This document shows positions 32,967 to 43,088 of a stretch of DNA of 64,000 nucleotides, piece after piece. Origin of the DNA: Mactra quadrangularis. Taxonomy: Eukaryota; Mollusca; Bivalvia; Venerida; Mactridae. Position numbers and translations under genes: made by a program. The stretch is taken from contig CM046307.1 in NCBI GenBank assembly GCA_025267735.1, positions 34,153,231 to 34,217,230 of the forward strand. Reading direction: 5' to 3'. Positions within the stretch are counted from its first letter, which is position 1. Each line of letters begins with the position of its first letter. The notes below the pieces were generated by a model that did no database searches, was not told where the DNA came from, and saw only the letters and a list, made by a program, of their open reading frames with translations.

Positions 32967-33107
32967 GTCCGTTTTTTCCCAACTGTCAAAGTTTGAATAA
33001 TTTCACGGTGGATGATTACACACTATCTCAATATCACGAGTGTTAGACAAAGAGCACGAAGTCACCGTGAAATTATTCCTGTCTTGACAGTTGAGAAAAA
33101 AACGGAC
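32967..33107. mobile_element. 141-bp MITE
   Basis: Inverted arms of about 45 bp start GTCCGTTTTTTCCCAACTGT and continue through AATAATTTCACGGTG; two short indels. No clear target duplication. Confidence 0.6.
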
Positions 33108-33792
33108 AATACGACAGACAAGTGTCACATTGGTCCTTAGATTGTTTATAAAAACTTAAGTTGTATTCAGTAATAAAATGTTTTCTGTATATATGAAGTT
33201 TGACCGTTTTGGATATTGTTTACATTGCAATGTTGGCTGTAAAGCTCATACATTTTTTAGTATTTAATGATCCATCCAATACTGCTTACTTGAGTCTTTT
33301 CTACAATAATGAGAAGATATAGTAAACCCAGAAATAAGTTGGAACTTTAAAGTAGTATGGTCGTTAAACTCTACTAACACTAGGAACTAGGAGCTTTGTG
33401 GTAAGAATATGTTTATATAAATATATATACGTTTTGCTTTCCAAATATGGAACATAATAATACATACATACATCTTTATTTTGCAAAAAGCGGCATAACT
33501 CATGCCAATGGCGATTTACAAAAATCATGGCAAATACCACACATTTGTAGAAATATATATAATGTATATTACAAATATATATTATATATCATAAAACAGT
33601 TAAATACAGCAATATGTTGTAAAAAAGAAAAATGAAATGTTTAAAGAACAAGAATAATTACAGTCTGTATTAACAGTTAGGTGAATATGAGTTAAACGAT
33701 TGTATCTATCATTTATCTTTACATTTTTTTTAAAAAACATCTCATAACTATTCTTATTATCTATTGATAAATTATGATTGTGAAGCGTTTCA
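33108..33792. other. non-coding intergenic, AT microsatellite-like
   Basis: Very AT-rich, with imperfect ATATAT stretches at 33415-33430 and 33550-33595. No gene seen. Confidence 0.35.
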
Positions 33793-33794
33793 TT

Positions 33795-34070
33795 TGCGGA
33801 TCCAGGATTTTTTTCTAGGGGGGTCCGAACTTTTCTATGGGGGTCCGAACTTTCGAACCACAACCAAATTATGCACATTTTGCAGAAAAAAATGCAACAT
33901 ATTAATAATAAAAACTACATAACCACTAAATCTATGTTCAGCACCGAGAAAAATTGTTTCATGCTACTTAAAAATAACTTACAGTCAAGAAATACACTAA
34001 GGGACAGAAACATTTTCCAAAATCTAGAGGGGGGTCTGGACCCCCCTGACCCCCGGCTGGATCCGCCTAT
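33795..34070. mobile_element. short hAT-type MITE (GGATCC ends)
   Basis: Ends TGCGGATCCAGG and CTGGATCCGCC, with GGGGGTCCGAAC repeats inside the left end and GACCCCCC inside the right. Flanks GCGTTTCA and GCGTTTTT look like a diverged 8-bp duplication. Confidence 0.55.
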
Positions 34071-34851
34071 GCGTTTTTAACGTATCTTAATTATGAAGAG
34101 GGAGCTATAAAAATGTGGTACTTGTGTGTAATAACATGCATTTGTATAACTTTGGAAAGCAAAGAAAGTTGGACAGAAAAAAAACCAAACAAGAAAGCAA
34201 GAAAAATTAGATTTTAAACAAAAATAAGTTGAAGAATTCTTGTGATAAACATGTTATCTTGTATTTTTTTTGCACACTGATGTGTACGTGTCTACTGCCA
34301 TTTTATCACCGGAAGTCAATTTGTATTAAATGCTTAATTAACATTATATGACTTGAGTGTATTACATGTACGATATACATGGTGTGCTGCAAGGTAAGTT
34401 TGAAAACGTGGTAATACTTTAAAAACGAACTTAACACTGAGACTAATTGATTAGTTTAAAAAGGTTTGCCTTTAGGCATCTCCATTTATAAATTAATTGA
34501 TGAAATGAAAATGTTTACGAAAGTCTTATAATTAATTAAATGTCTTGTTTTATAGTACCTATAGGTTTGTTTTTGTCATTTTATACAAGAAATCAAGTTT
34601 TTGATCAGCAGTATTTTTTATTATAACATGGGCAAAATATTCCTGTATCTACTAAGTCTCATAGAAACATTCTTGCAAAATCTCTTTACGCTGCACAGTT
34701 CCTAGAATATGAGACCAATAAACATTAATAAAGAAGCATGAAAACCATGGGTGCAAGCAGGCGACAGTATGATCCTATGCACATTTCCATTATCGACTTG
34801 ACATGAATGTTGAAATATTAAAGTTTTCTAAATATATTATGGAAATCGATT
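34071..34851. other. non-coding intergenic
   Basis: No exon, repeat end or RNA gene recognised. Confidence 0.35.
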
Positions 34852-35345
34852 GGGGTTTAACAATACGGTAAAACTCGTATTGCAATAAAATTGCAACATG
34901 CAGAACCCGTATTGCAATATATTGCAATACGTACCGGTTTTTCGCTTAGACATGCAAAGCATTAATTAATGTATGTACCTCGTCCTAACTGGATCAGCAT
35001 AGCACGCATGTGGGTATTTTCAAATGATCACTTATCCAAATGTTAGAGTAACAAATGTAAAATGGTCTATATGTTAGAAAAATGCGTGGTTTGAAACAGA
35101 CTCTTGAATATATTTTTCTTTCAATTGACTAAATGTTTAACCTTTAAAAACACAGTAAGAGTATTTCAAGTATTCAATTCATTTTAACATTAATTTTGTT
35201 TAAACATTTAACTATCAGATTCTGATAAAAACAAGCAGTATGACATTTAACTACAAAAACCGGTTCAAGGAAAAACGAACCGGTTAAAAACCGTCAGAAC
35301 TCGTATTGCAATATTAACCGGTATATCGGTTAACCGTTACATCCC
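34852..35345. mobile_element. non-autonomous hAT (AGGGGTGTAAC family), copy 2
   Basis: Ends GGGGTTTAACAATACGG and CCGTTACATCCCTA; subterminal ATATTGCAATA repeats and the interior word GGGTATTTTCAAATGATC-like are shared with 28917-29702. More diverged ends and no clean target duplication: an older copy. Confidence 0.6.
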
Positions 35346-36339
35346 TAGTAAATTGAATTGAATTGCCAACTTATGTCTTGCTGGCATCATATTCATCAAT
35401 GAGACACTCTAAGCATAGCTGCAATGCAGAAACCTTCAACAATCGTGACAAAGTGAAACCATTTTTCAGGTTGCCCGTACTTTCAAGCGTTACCCTTTGA
35501 CTGTGATGAAACTTTTTAGAACGTTAGAGCAAACCGGAAGTGTTTAAGACCTGTCAAGGCAGAGAAGCCGTCGTATGACGACAATAATAGGCTATGATAC
35601 CGCAGGATGTCATTCAGAGCTAAATAATCTCAATACGAGCAACGTGTCTTGCAGTTATACAAGCTGAAGGTGGCCATACGCGTTATTGGTGTGAATTTGT
35701 ATTTTGTTGGTGCCAATATTTCTACTGCTTATAAGAAGTCAGTTAGTTTCCAATTTATTCTTCGTTTTTGTTAATAAATTACATACTATTTGATGAACAT
35801 TTTCTTCAAATTTTATATCAATATCTTACGTATCAACCCAGTTATGACCAAATATATAGGTGTATAGTGTATACATAGAAAAATTGTTAACTTAAGTGAA
35901 TAGTAGAGATTTTTTTTTGAAAAACTTAAAAATTGTGATATATTGAAGCAATATCATTTTAAGATAAACATGATTTTTGTGCGTATAAATGTTGTTTCCA
36001 TTGACTTTACTATTATAAGTGAAGATATGAGAGCTTTCAAACTTCTGAGTACTATATAGATGTAATTTTACTGCGGCCTTATAGATCTAGTAGAGATTTT
36101 GTCGAGAAAAATGAAAAAATTCATCATTATTATCCTTTACTTTTCCGGTAATTATACAAATATTTCGATTCGTTATTAGAAATGTTAAATATATTGTATA
36201 TAGATACTTATTTTTTAATTAATGCGCTCGTGTCGGACAATAATGTAAATTAATAAATGTTTTCTTTCCGCAGTCAGTTTGTATTTTGTCGAGAAACGAC
36301 GTTCCAACGTAGTGCCGCAGATTCGCGTCGTGACTTAAA
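35346..36339. other. non-coding intergenic
   Basis: No gene seen. It ends at the left target duplication of the TIR-bounded LINE. Confidence 0.35.
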
Positions 36340-36348
36340 CATTCTAAT

Positions 36349-36490
36349 GGGACGGTCTACTTTACTGACGCAAACACTGACACCATACACATAGAAGGAA
36401 ATTACTGACGGATTTACTGACACCAAAGATAAAGAAGGTTTATCAGACCATGACTGATAATAATCCTTTTATATATTGTATACAGGCGTT
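36349..36490. repeat. left terminal inverted repeat, TIR-LINE
   Basis: 142 bp, GGGACGGTCTACTTTACTGA ... GTATACAGGCGTT. Contains four ACTGAC words. Inverse of 42941-43079 apart from about three substitutions and a 3-bp indel (AAG). Confidence 0.9.
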
Positions 36491-36979
36491 AGTATGATAA
36501 TAGATATATTATGATAATAAACATATATATTACTACAATTAGCACCTAAGTATTTTGAAAAACTGTATATAAAATAAAGAATACATTTATTATATTTTAT
36601 GATTTAAGAAATTAAATTAGATATGCATTGGATTAATAATTAGATAAGACGAATATTAGATAAAATATGTTAAATAAATGTTTAAGGAGAACAAATGAAT
36701 ACAATAAGCAGAGTACATTTTAAAATAAATATTAGAAAAATAGTTATACTACATAATAATTTGCTTTATATGATATTTAAGTTATCTGTGTCTTTAATAT
36801 GAGTTAAATACTTAATTTTGTAAACGCATTTACAGTAAGTAGTTCGGAATAAGCTGAAATTAAGAAACTAGTTGGCATGATACATATCGTAATTGATATT
36901 TTAATTGCAAATTATTTTTATAAGAACGAAAAATCGCTTATACGATTTTTTTTCTATTATTTGTTATATACAGCGAAAA

Positions 36980-37474
36980 TCACTGACAAATCTTCTGACG
37001 CCATAAACAAAGAGCGATCATCGGCCGTGACTGATTAATTAGGATATATTTCTATATAAAATATGTTAGAAATTACTGACGACATACGCAGAGAGCGGTC
37101 ATCGACCGTGACTGATTAATTATAAAATATTCCATATAGAATATATAAGAAAGTACTGACGACATATGCAAGAGCGTTCATCGACCGTGACTGATTAATT
37201 AGGATATATTTCTATATAAAATATGTTAGAAATTACTGACGACATACGCAAAGAGCGATCATAGACCGTGACTGATTAATTATAAAATATTCCATATAGA
37301 ATATATAAGAAAATACTGACGACATACGCAAATAGCGATCATAGACCGTGACTAATTAATTATAAAATAGTCCATATAGAATATATAAGAAAGTACTGAC
37401 GACATACGCAAAGAGCGTTCATCGACCGTGACTGATTAATTAGGATATATTTCTATATAAAATATGTTAGAAAT
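36980..37474. repeat. 80-bp subterminal tandem array, TIR-LINE
   Basis: ACTGAC starts recur at exactly 37075, 37155, 37235, 37315 and 37395 and the array ends at 37474, giving five full 80-bp units plus a diverged unit from about 36980. Two unit types alternate in part: one ends TTAGGATATATTTCTATATA, the other TTATAAAATATTCCATATAG. Each unit begins ACTGACGACATACGCAAAGA and carries GACCGTGACTGATTAATTA, resembling the TIR segment ACTGACACCAAAGATAAAG with GACCATGACTGATAATAAT. Probably transposase-binding or RNA 3'-end repeats. Confidence 0.85.
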
Positions 37475-37477
37475 TAC

Positions 37478-39325
37478 TCAACTTAGAGTTGATAAGGAAC
37501 AGCTTAAAGCACTAATGTCCTCAAAATATTTTACTAACAAGGTTTTTGCATTTGTATATGGGCAATATAGTAACTTATGCTCAACCTCGATACTGCATGG
37601 CTGTAAACAACGAAGACAAGTATTATTTGACGGACGACTGCATAAAACAGACACCAAGAATTTAACTGAAGAAAGACAATGTGGGTTATTCCTAGCAAAG
37701 GTCCATAGGGTATATTCACATAATTGTAAGTGACAGCGTCTAAATAGAGTGAAATCTGTACTGAGTTCAAGACGATCTGACCACTTGTTTTCTTCACACT
37801 TTTTTATAGCACGCATGCAAATCTTTTTCCATGCAAATTTTGGCGGGAAAAGTCCAGTTGATAAAAAATGATCAAGATAATCTTTTAGATCGTAAGTATC
37901 GATAATTGACAAAATATCGGGTATTAAACCAAGTAATCTGGATGTATTGTTTATAGCCTGGAAAAGTCTATGAGTGAACAACTGAGTACAAATATCACTC
38001 ACAGAGGTTCTACAAAGAACTCCAAAGAATAACAGTTTTTGTTTATCGATATAAGCGCGTAAACTGTGAGCACCAAGCAGCCCAAGGGCCATGTCAGAAC
38101 GCGTAAGTGATGAAAGACCCTGAGCGCGTTTAATGCAAAAATGGTGCGCAATTTCTAATTGTTTCATTTTATATTCTGGAATATCATTCCATAGTTCACA
38201 ACCAAATAGAGCACGTGGCAGGACGCAGGTATTGTACAGTTTTATCGCCGTGCTCGGATTTATATTATCACCTGCGTAAATCCTGTTTGTAAGGGACATA
38301 AAAGTTCCTCTTATAGTTTGTTTCACTGAGTCAACATCATTTGGCTGGCTAACTGAAGCCGATTGCACAATACCAAGATGTTTATACATATTAGTTTCTT
38401 GTATGACTTGATCGCCATAGATCGCTGGTGCAGCTTTGTGGCGAGTATTTCTACGATCAAGGACAGAAGCTGCACATTTTCTTGCGTTGTATAGATAACG
38501 CCACTTGAGTGAATAGTTATGACAGATTTCAATCAGTTCATTTAGACCTCGTCTTGACAATGATAACAACACTATGTCGTCTGCTTGTGTTGGAGCCGTA
38601 AGGCACAAGTTACCGATACGTAGACCATATGGACTGGAATGTAATGTTTTGAGGAGACCATCAATAAATACTGTATAGAAGAATGGGGCACAAATGGAGC
38701 CTTGTCTCGTTCCCTGTTCTATGGCAAATGGTACTGACAAGTGACTCTTAAAGAGTACTCGGCTGGAGCAATCACTAAATAAATTTGAAATTATACGTAG
38801 AATTTTCCCGTGGAAACCGATGTCATGTAGTTTGTATAATAGACCGTTTATCCTTACAAGATCGAATGCAGATTTAGCGTCCATATAACAGACATGTAGC
38901 GGACTACCTCGTTCAACACAGTAGTCACGTGCTTCCTGTAGAATGTATGAAGCCATTTTACAACTTTTACCTTTTTGAAAGCCATGCTGTAGTTTGCTAA
39001 CTTGAGACGTTAGTGAACTATCCTCGAAACGTTTCATTAATAGTTTTTCAAATAGTTTTGATATTACCGGAAGTAAGGAAATGGCTCTGTAGCTGGCCGG
39101 ATCGCTAAACGATTTTCCATTGCCCTTATGTAAGGTCACAGTGAGGCCTGATTTAAAGCTATTCGGTACCCTTTCTTGGCGGAATATTTCACTAAACAGT
39201 TTAGATAAGCTTATTACAATATTAGCACCACCATATTTCAAGTGTTCGTATACTAAGTTATCACATGATCCACTTTTATTGTTAGGTAATATATATTTTG
39301 ATGATTTCTTTGAGTTCGTCAGCAC
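37478..39325 (-). CDS. LINE ORF2, reverse transcriptase part
   Basis: About 600 residues. Palm motifs in order: VTLHKGNGKSFSDPASYRAI, LLPVISKLFEKLL, QHGFQKGKSC, MDAKSAFD (motif A aspartate), GTRQGSICAPFFYTVFIDGL (motif B), QADDIVLLS (catalytic ADD, with Q where Y or F is usual), then YKHLGIVQS and LPRALFGCELW in the thumb. The C-terminus has a Cys/His cluster CLRCLQPC-x-H-x4-C typical of LINE ORF2 tails. The stop codon lies in the last 80-bp repeat unit. The frame continues the endonuclease after a slip at about 39293-39303, in a TATATA run. Intact apart from that junction. Confidence 0.85.
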   Translation of the reverse strand: MLTNSKKSSKYILPNNKSGSCDNLVYEHLKYGGANIVISLSKLFSEIFRQERVPNSFKSGLTVTLHKGNGKSFSDPASYRAISLLPVISKLFEKLLMKRFEDSSLTSQVSKLQHGFQKGKSCKMASYILQEARDYCVERGSPLHVCYMDAKSAFDLVRINGLLYKLHDIGFHGKILRIISNLFSDCSSRVLFKSHLSVPFAIEQGTRQGSICAPFFYTVFIDGLLKTLHSSPYGLRIGNLCLTAPTQADDIVLLSLSRRGLNELIEICHNYSLKWRYLYNARKCAASVLDRRNTRHKAAPAIYGDQVIQETNMYKHLGIVQSASVSQPNDVDSVKQTIRGTFMSLTNRIYAGDNINPSTAIKLYNTCVLPRALFGCELWNDIPEYKMKQLEIAHHFCIKRAQGLSSLTRSDMALGLLGAHSLRAYIDKQKLLFFGVLCRTSVSDICTQLFTHRLFQAINNTSRLLGLIPDILSIIDTYDLKDYLDHFLSTGLFPPKFAWKKICMRAIKKCEENKWSDRLELSTDFTLFRRCHLQLCEYTLWTFARNNPHCLSSVKFLVSVLCSRPSNNTCLRCLQPCSIEVEHKLLYCPYTNAKTLLVKYFEDISALSCSLSTLS

Positions 39326-40754
39326 TTACTGCCTTGCAGAGAGTATTGTTAATAGGAGCGTTTTCATTGCTAGATAGAAATGATTCAACATTTGTATCCA
39401 CATGACTTCTATGATCAGCGTCAAAATTTGTAGTATCATAGAATTTATACAGTTGACCGAAGTATGACGACCAACCAGCAAGGATACCATCAACAGTTGT
39501 CTCCCTTTTACCGTTAAAGTTTATTTCAGACCCTTGTTTCTTACATTTTAACTTTTTTGAGTTTAACAATTTCCAGAAAGAATTTTGATCAAACTCACTG
39601 AGTTCGTCGAATCTTCGTATTTCAGATTGTTGGTGCTCATGGGCAGCGGCACGTAAAGAACGCCTAAATTCTCGTTTTAGAGCTTTATAAGTGGCAAACT
39701 CCAAGGTGTTTTTATCTTTTCTAGCCCAACACCATGCTAGATGGGATTGTTTCAATTTAACATGGAGTTCCTTCAAGCTTGACGACCAGTAAGGCTTCAG
39801 AAACGCGTTTAATCTCTTTTGTTGCAAACACGAACTTGCAGCAGACGAAATGCAAGAGACAATCTTCGAGTAAGATTCGTCAATATTGCTATAGTCAATG
39901 TTTGATTCGTTAAGATAACCAGTCAGTTTCTGTTGGTACATTTTAACTTTTGCTATATTATTCCATTTGTACGAGACTCTATTGAAAGTGTCTAATGTTG
40001 TCGCCTCCACCTTAGCACAATATATACGTAATTCTAAAAGTACCGGTAAGTGTCTTGAGATATTGAGTGGTGCCTCAGGCAGTATACAACAACGATACAT
40101 ACTTTGGTTGAGGCCTGAGTCCAGCATTACATGGTCAATTTTTGTAGGTGGCGCTCCATTATATGGATAGAAAGTATGTGAAGAGCCTGAACAGATTGGC
40201 GATTCCGTGATAACTGATAAGTTAAATGATCTACACATCTTTAACACATATAAATCCCTAGCTCGTCTACTGTTGCCGGATAAGTTTGCATTTATATCGC
40301 CCATAATCAGTATGTTATTGTCTATTGAATGGACTGAGCAAAGCTCGCTAAGTTGATCAACGACACTTTTATATAGTTCCAAACCATTGTTCACGGACGG
40401 TAAATATACTTGGAATATAATTATACTAACGCTTTGCAAATTAAGTCTAATTGCCGCTATTCTGTCACTATTAGTATCAATTATTTCAATGTTTTCATCA
40501 ATCGATGAATGCCATAATAGCGCAACTCCGCCTTTGCCAATGACACGACCGTTAAAGTAAGTAGGGTTCGAACACATGATCACATGAGCGCGATAATTCT
40601 TGTCAATTCGATTGAGTAGGTCGGCATTATTGTGCGATAGCCAATGTTCTGAGATACCTAGTATTGACAAACGTTCATTGTTTAGCAAGTTAATAATGTA
40701 GGGTATGGCTGTAGTAACTCCGGTGGCATTATATGAAGCAAATTTGAGATACAT
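39282..40754 (-). CDS. LINE ORF2, AP-type endonuclease part
   Basis: 490 codons. N-terminal exonuclease-endonuclease-phosphatase fold with FASYNATGV, LGISEHWLS (metal-binding Glu), GKGGVALLW, VYLPS, NILIMGDINANLSG (Asp/Asn), HTFYPYNG and PTKIDHVML. The final box reads ISRHLPV where SDH is usual, so the Asp that orients the catalytic His is replaced by Arg. The N-terminus starts 12 nt after the ORF1 stop. The frame ends at a TAA created where it runs into the reverse transcriptase in another frame. Confidence 0.82.
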   Translation of the reverse strand: MYLKFASYNATGVTTAIPYIINLLNNERLSILGISEHWLSHNNADLLNRIDKNYRAHVIMCSNPTYFNGRVIGKGGVALLWHSSIDENIEIIDTNSDRIAAIRLNLQSVSIIIFQVYLPSVNNGLELYKSVVDQLSELCSVHSIDNNILIMGDINANLSGNSRRARDLYVLKMCRSFNLSVITESPICSGSSHTFYPYNGAPPTKIDHVMLDSGLNQSMYRCCILPEAPLNISRHLPVLLELRIYCAKVEATTLDTFNRVSYKWNNIAKVKMYQQKLTGYLNESNIDYSNIDESYSKIVSCISSAASSCLQQKRLNAFLKPYWSSSLKELHVKLKQSHLAWCWARKDKNTLEFATYKALKREFRRSLRAAAHEHQQSEIRRFDELSEFDQNSFWKLLNSKKLKCKKQGSEINFNGKRETTVDGILAGWSSYFGQLYKFYDTTNFDADHRSHVDTNVESFLSSNENAPINNTLCKAVSADELKEIIKIYIT

Positions 40755-40766
40755 AAGAGTAGAGTT

Positions 40767-42623
40767 TTAATCACGATTACTGTCCTTTGCGTAACGTTGA
40801 ACATATTCCGAACGATCTATCCATGGACGACACCATATACCATCAGGCCATTTCACCTCATTGTCAATCAATTGCGATTGTTCATCATCAACGACCAATT
40901 GAGCAACCTTGCAGTCCGTACGACCGGTTTTCAAGAACTTAGCTGATTTAAACGTTATGTCCATATCAAATGTCAAAAAGTCGTTAAGACCGTCCTGATC
41001 ACTGTCTACGTGAATGCCGGTAATAACGTATGATCTATAGCGCTTTCTCGAAGCTACATTAAAACGACCTTTACGCGACCTTTGTTTCAAAAACCCATTA
41101 CTGATATCATTAGTATCGCTTATCTCCCTTGACTCAGGTAATTGTTGGGTATTGTTCAAGACACTCTTATTTTTGGATGTTGAGGCAGAATTCACAGGCT
41201 CAGATCTCGATGTTGATATATTCTGATGGTTTTGACTATTGTATGATCCATCAGACGAAGTATTGTGTTTTGGTTTATGATACACAATATCGTCTTGTAC
41301 AGAAATTGAGTCACTGTTTTCGTCTATGTAGATTATATCATCGTTGACTTTTGATTGTCTCTTTTCATTAAGAAGTATGGTGTTGGTGCTTGTTCTAATA
41401 TTTGGCTGGTTTGATTCTGATAGTGAAGCTACTGTTGTAGTTTTATTTGACGTTACCATGGGTTTCAAACAAGAGATCAGTTTATCCAGTCGATCTCCAA
41501 GATCTGTCGTGAAAGATTTGAATGAGTGTTCGAATAGTTGCATACATCTCGATTCGGCATTGTTTGAGCTGCCTTCCAATTTGTTAATTCTTGCGTTAAC
41601 AGTTTTTAATGCAGTTTCATGAGTAGTCTTTGATACTGACGTTGATGATAAACTAGTTATATTAGACGTTAGTTGATCTTGAAGAGTCTTGAAATCATGT
41701 TTAGTAGACGTTTTCTTAGAAAATTCACTATCACACAGTTTCGTGATATTCATAGTGTTGTCTCGAATTGAGAGTTTAATATCGGATACATCATTTCCGA
41801 ATCGTTGTTTGGCTGCTTCTAGTTTTTGAATACGATCCAGTATTATTTTGACTCCTTTGGAGAGATTCGGTTGATCATTATTTTCACCATCATTGTTTGA
41901 GCTGCCGACAATTGCAGTTGCACAATTTTGTAATTCAGTTTGTATACAAGTTAGTTCATTATGGAAGTCAGTTTTCAGCATTTCAATTTTTGAATTTTGA
42001 GAATCAATTGTTCTCTTGACAATATGTAACTCTGCTTTTAGTTCAGATATTGAATCACTGAGTAGAACGTTTTCGGAGCAGCTACTACGAGTTTGAATAG
42101 GTGTAGCTTGACTTAATGATGGTGCATGCTGTGATCGCCGGTAAAGATCATCAACATCAGATAAGTTATTCGATAGAAATTGTTGTAGAATGTAACAATC
42201 GGAAGCATATTTCTCTGCTAAGGAAGTTTTGGTAGTTTTCCTCCGATCTTTGAGTACACCTACAGGAGCATTGTTTTGAAGTTTAGCTTTATTAGATAGA
42301 TATGACCTGTAGTGTGATAGTTCTTCATCGCTAGACTTAGTAAGTTCAAGTAGTTTGGAAATGTATAAGTCTTTTGGGAGGTTTCTTAATTCCAAATCCA
42401 GGCGGTCAGTGATAACCTCGTCTAAGGCATAACGTGTAGCGTCACCATCAAGATCAATACAGGACGTTTGTGCACAGTGGATATCACCATACACATTAAG
42501 TTTTGGTGAGGTAGTAAATCCATTGTTTGTATGATTGTGTATATTATTAAGATTCACAGGTGTAGCCGTAGGCGTATTTGGTAAATACGCGTCTTGAGAA
42601 AATTCGTCAAATTGTTCATACAT
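40767..42623 (-). CDS. LINE ORF1, RNA-binding-type protein
   Basis: 618 residues, intact, ATG at 42623. An Asn/Thr-rich N-terminus, a central stretch of heptad-like helices (about 195-390; SISELKAELHIVKRTI and TDFHNELTCIQTEL) that probably forms a coiled coil, a Ser/Asn/Asp-rich linker, a basic patch KQRSRKGRFNVASRKRYRS (about 510), and a C-terminal domain (about 530-610) with YVITGIHVD, FKSAKFLKTGRTDCKVAQLV and WPDGIWCRPWI. That domain layout resembles the small RRM-like fold of several LINE-associated proteins. The likely role is binding element RNA as chaperone; inference. Confidence 0.72.
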   Translation of the reverse strand: MYEQFDEFSQDAYLPNTPTATPVNLNNIHNHTNNGFTTSPKLNVYGDIHCAQTSCIDLDGDATRYALDEVITDRLDLELRNLPKDLYISKLLELTKSSDEELSHYRSYLSNKAKLQNNAPVGVLKDRRKTTKTSLAEKYASDCYILQQFLSNNLSDVDDLYRRSQHAPSLSQATPIQTRSSCSENVLLSDSISELKAELHIVKRTIDSQNSKIEMLKTDFHNELTCIQTELQNCATAIVGSSNNDGENNDQPNLSKGVKIILDRIQKLEAAKQRFGNDVSDIKLSIRDNTMNITKLCDSEFSKKTSTKHDFKTLQDQLTSNITSLSSTSVSKTTHETALKTVNARINKLEGSSNNAESRCMQLFEHSFKSFTTDLGDRLDKLISCLKPMVTSNKTTTVASLSESNQPNIRTSTNTILLNEKRQSKVNDDIIYIDENSDSISVQDDIVYHKPKHNTSSDGSYNSQNHQNISTSRSEPVNSASTSKNKSVLNNTQQLPESREISDTNDISNGFLKQRSRKGRFNVASRKRYRSYVITGIHVDSDQDGLNDFLTFDMDITFKSAKFLKTGRTDCKVAQLVVDDEQSQLIDNEVKWPDGIWCRPWIDRSEYVQRYAKDSNRD

Positions 42624-42940
42624 GTTTGTATAATAAGGTAGGTATAATCCGTTAAATCACAATAACTTGGTTTGATTGGTCAATATGACCCATGACCTCT
42701 GCACTGAGCGAAATTCATTCAAGTGAAGAAGTCTATTGTTCTGGAGTTTTTCTTTAATTAATCATTAATTACACAATGTACAATAATAAATTTACCACCA
42801 GATTGTTCAGTAGCAATTCACGGTTATCCACATATAAATTCCATTTCATACACTGATTTAAATCCAGTCACAGATTTGAAAATCTACAGAGCTCAAAAAT
42901 AACACCCGCCACATAATTTGACAACAATGACAATTAATTG

Positions 42941-43079
42941 AACGCCTGTATACAATATATAAAAGGATTATAATCAGTCATGGTCTGATAAACCTTTATC
43001 TTTGGTGTCAGTAAATCCGTCAGTAATTTCCTTCTATGTGTATGGTGTCAGTGTTCGCGTCAGTAAATTAGACCGTCCC
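42941..43079. repeat. right terminal inverted repeat, TIR-LINE
   Basis: 139 bp; inverse of the left arm, ending GACCGTCCC immediately before the CATTCTAAT duplication. The 5' leader of the coding part (42624-42940) lies just inside and shows no tandem repeats. Confidence 0.9.
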
Positions 43080-43088
43080 CATTCTAAT

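Larger units (their letters stand above)
36349..43079 (-). mobile_element. TIR-bounded element encoding LINE proteins
   Basis: A 6731-bp unit starting GGGACGGTCTA at both ends, with inverted arms of 142 bp (left) and 139 bp (right) differing at a few bases plus one 3-bp indel. It is flanked by a perfect 9-bp direct repeat CATTCTAAT (36340-36348 and 43080-43088). On the minus strand it encodes ORF1 (42623-40767), then an AP-type endonuclease and reverse transcriptase (40754-37478). After the reverse transcriptase stop comes an 80-bp tandem array (37474-36980) and ~490 bp of AT-rich sequence. There is no transposase, poly-A tail or separate LINE target duplication. TIR plus 9-bp duplication is typical of Mutator-like DNA transposons; the coding content is typical of LINEs. 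Highly similar TIRs and only one frameshift suggest recent insertion. Confidence 0.85.

Noticed and set aside
37075..37474. Possible CRISPR-like array with regular 80-bp period
   Set aside because: The units are nearly identical throughout, without unique spacers, and the context is a eukaryotic transposon.
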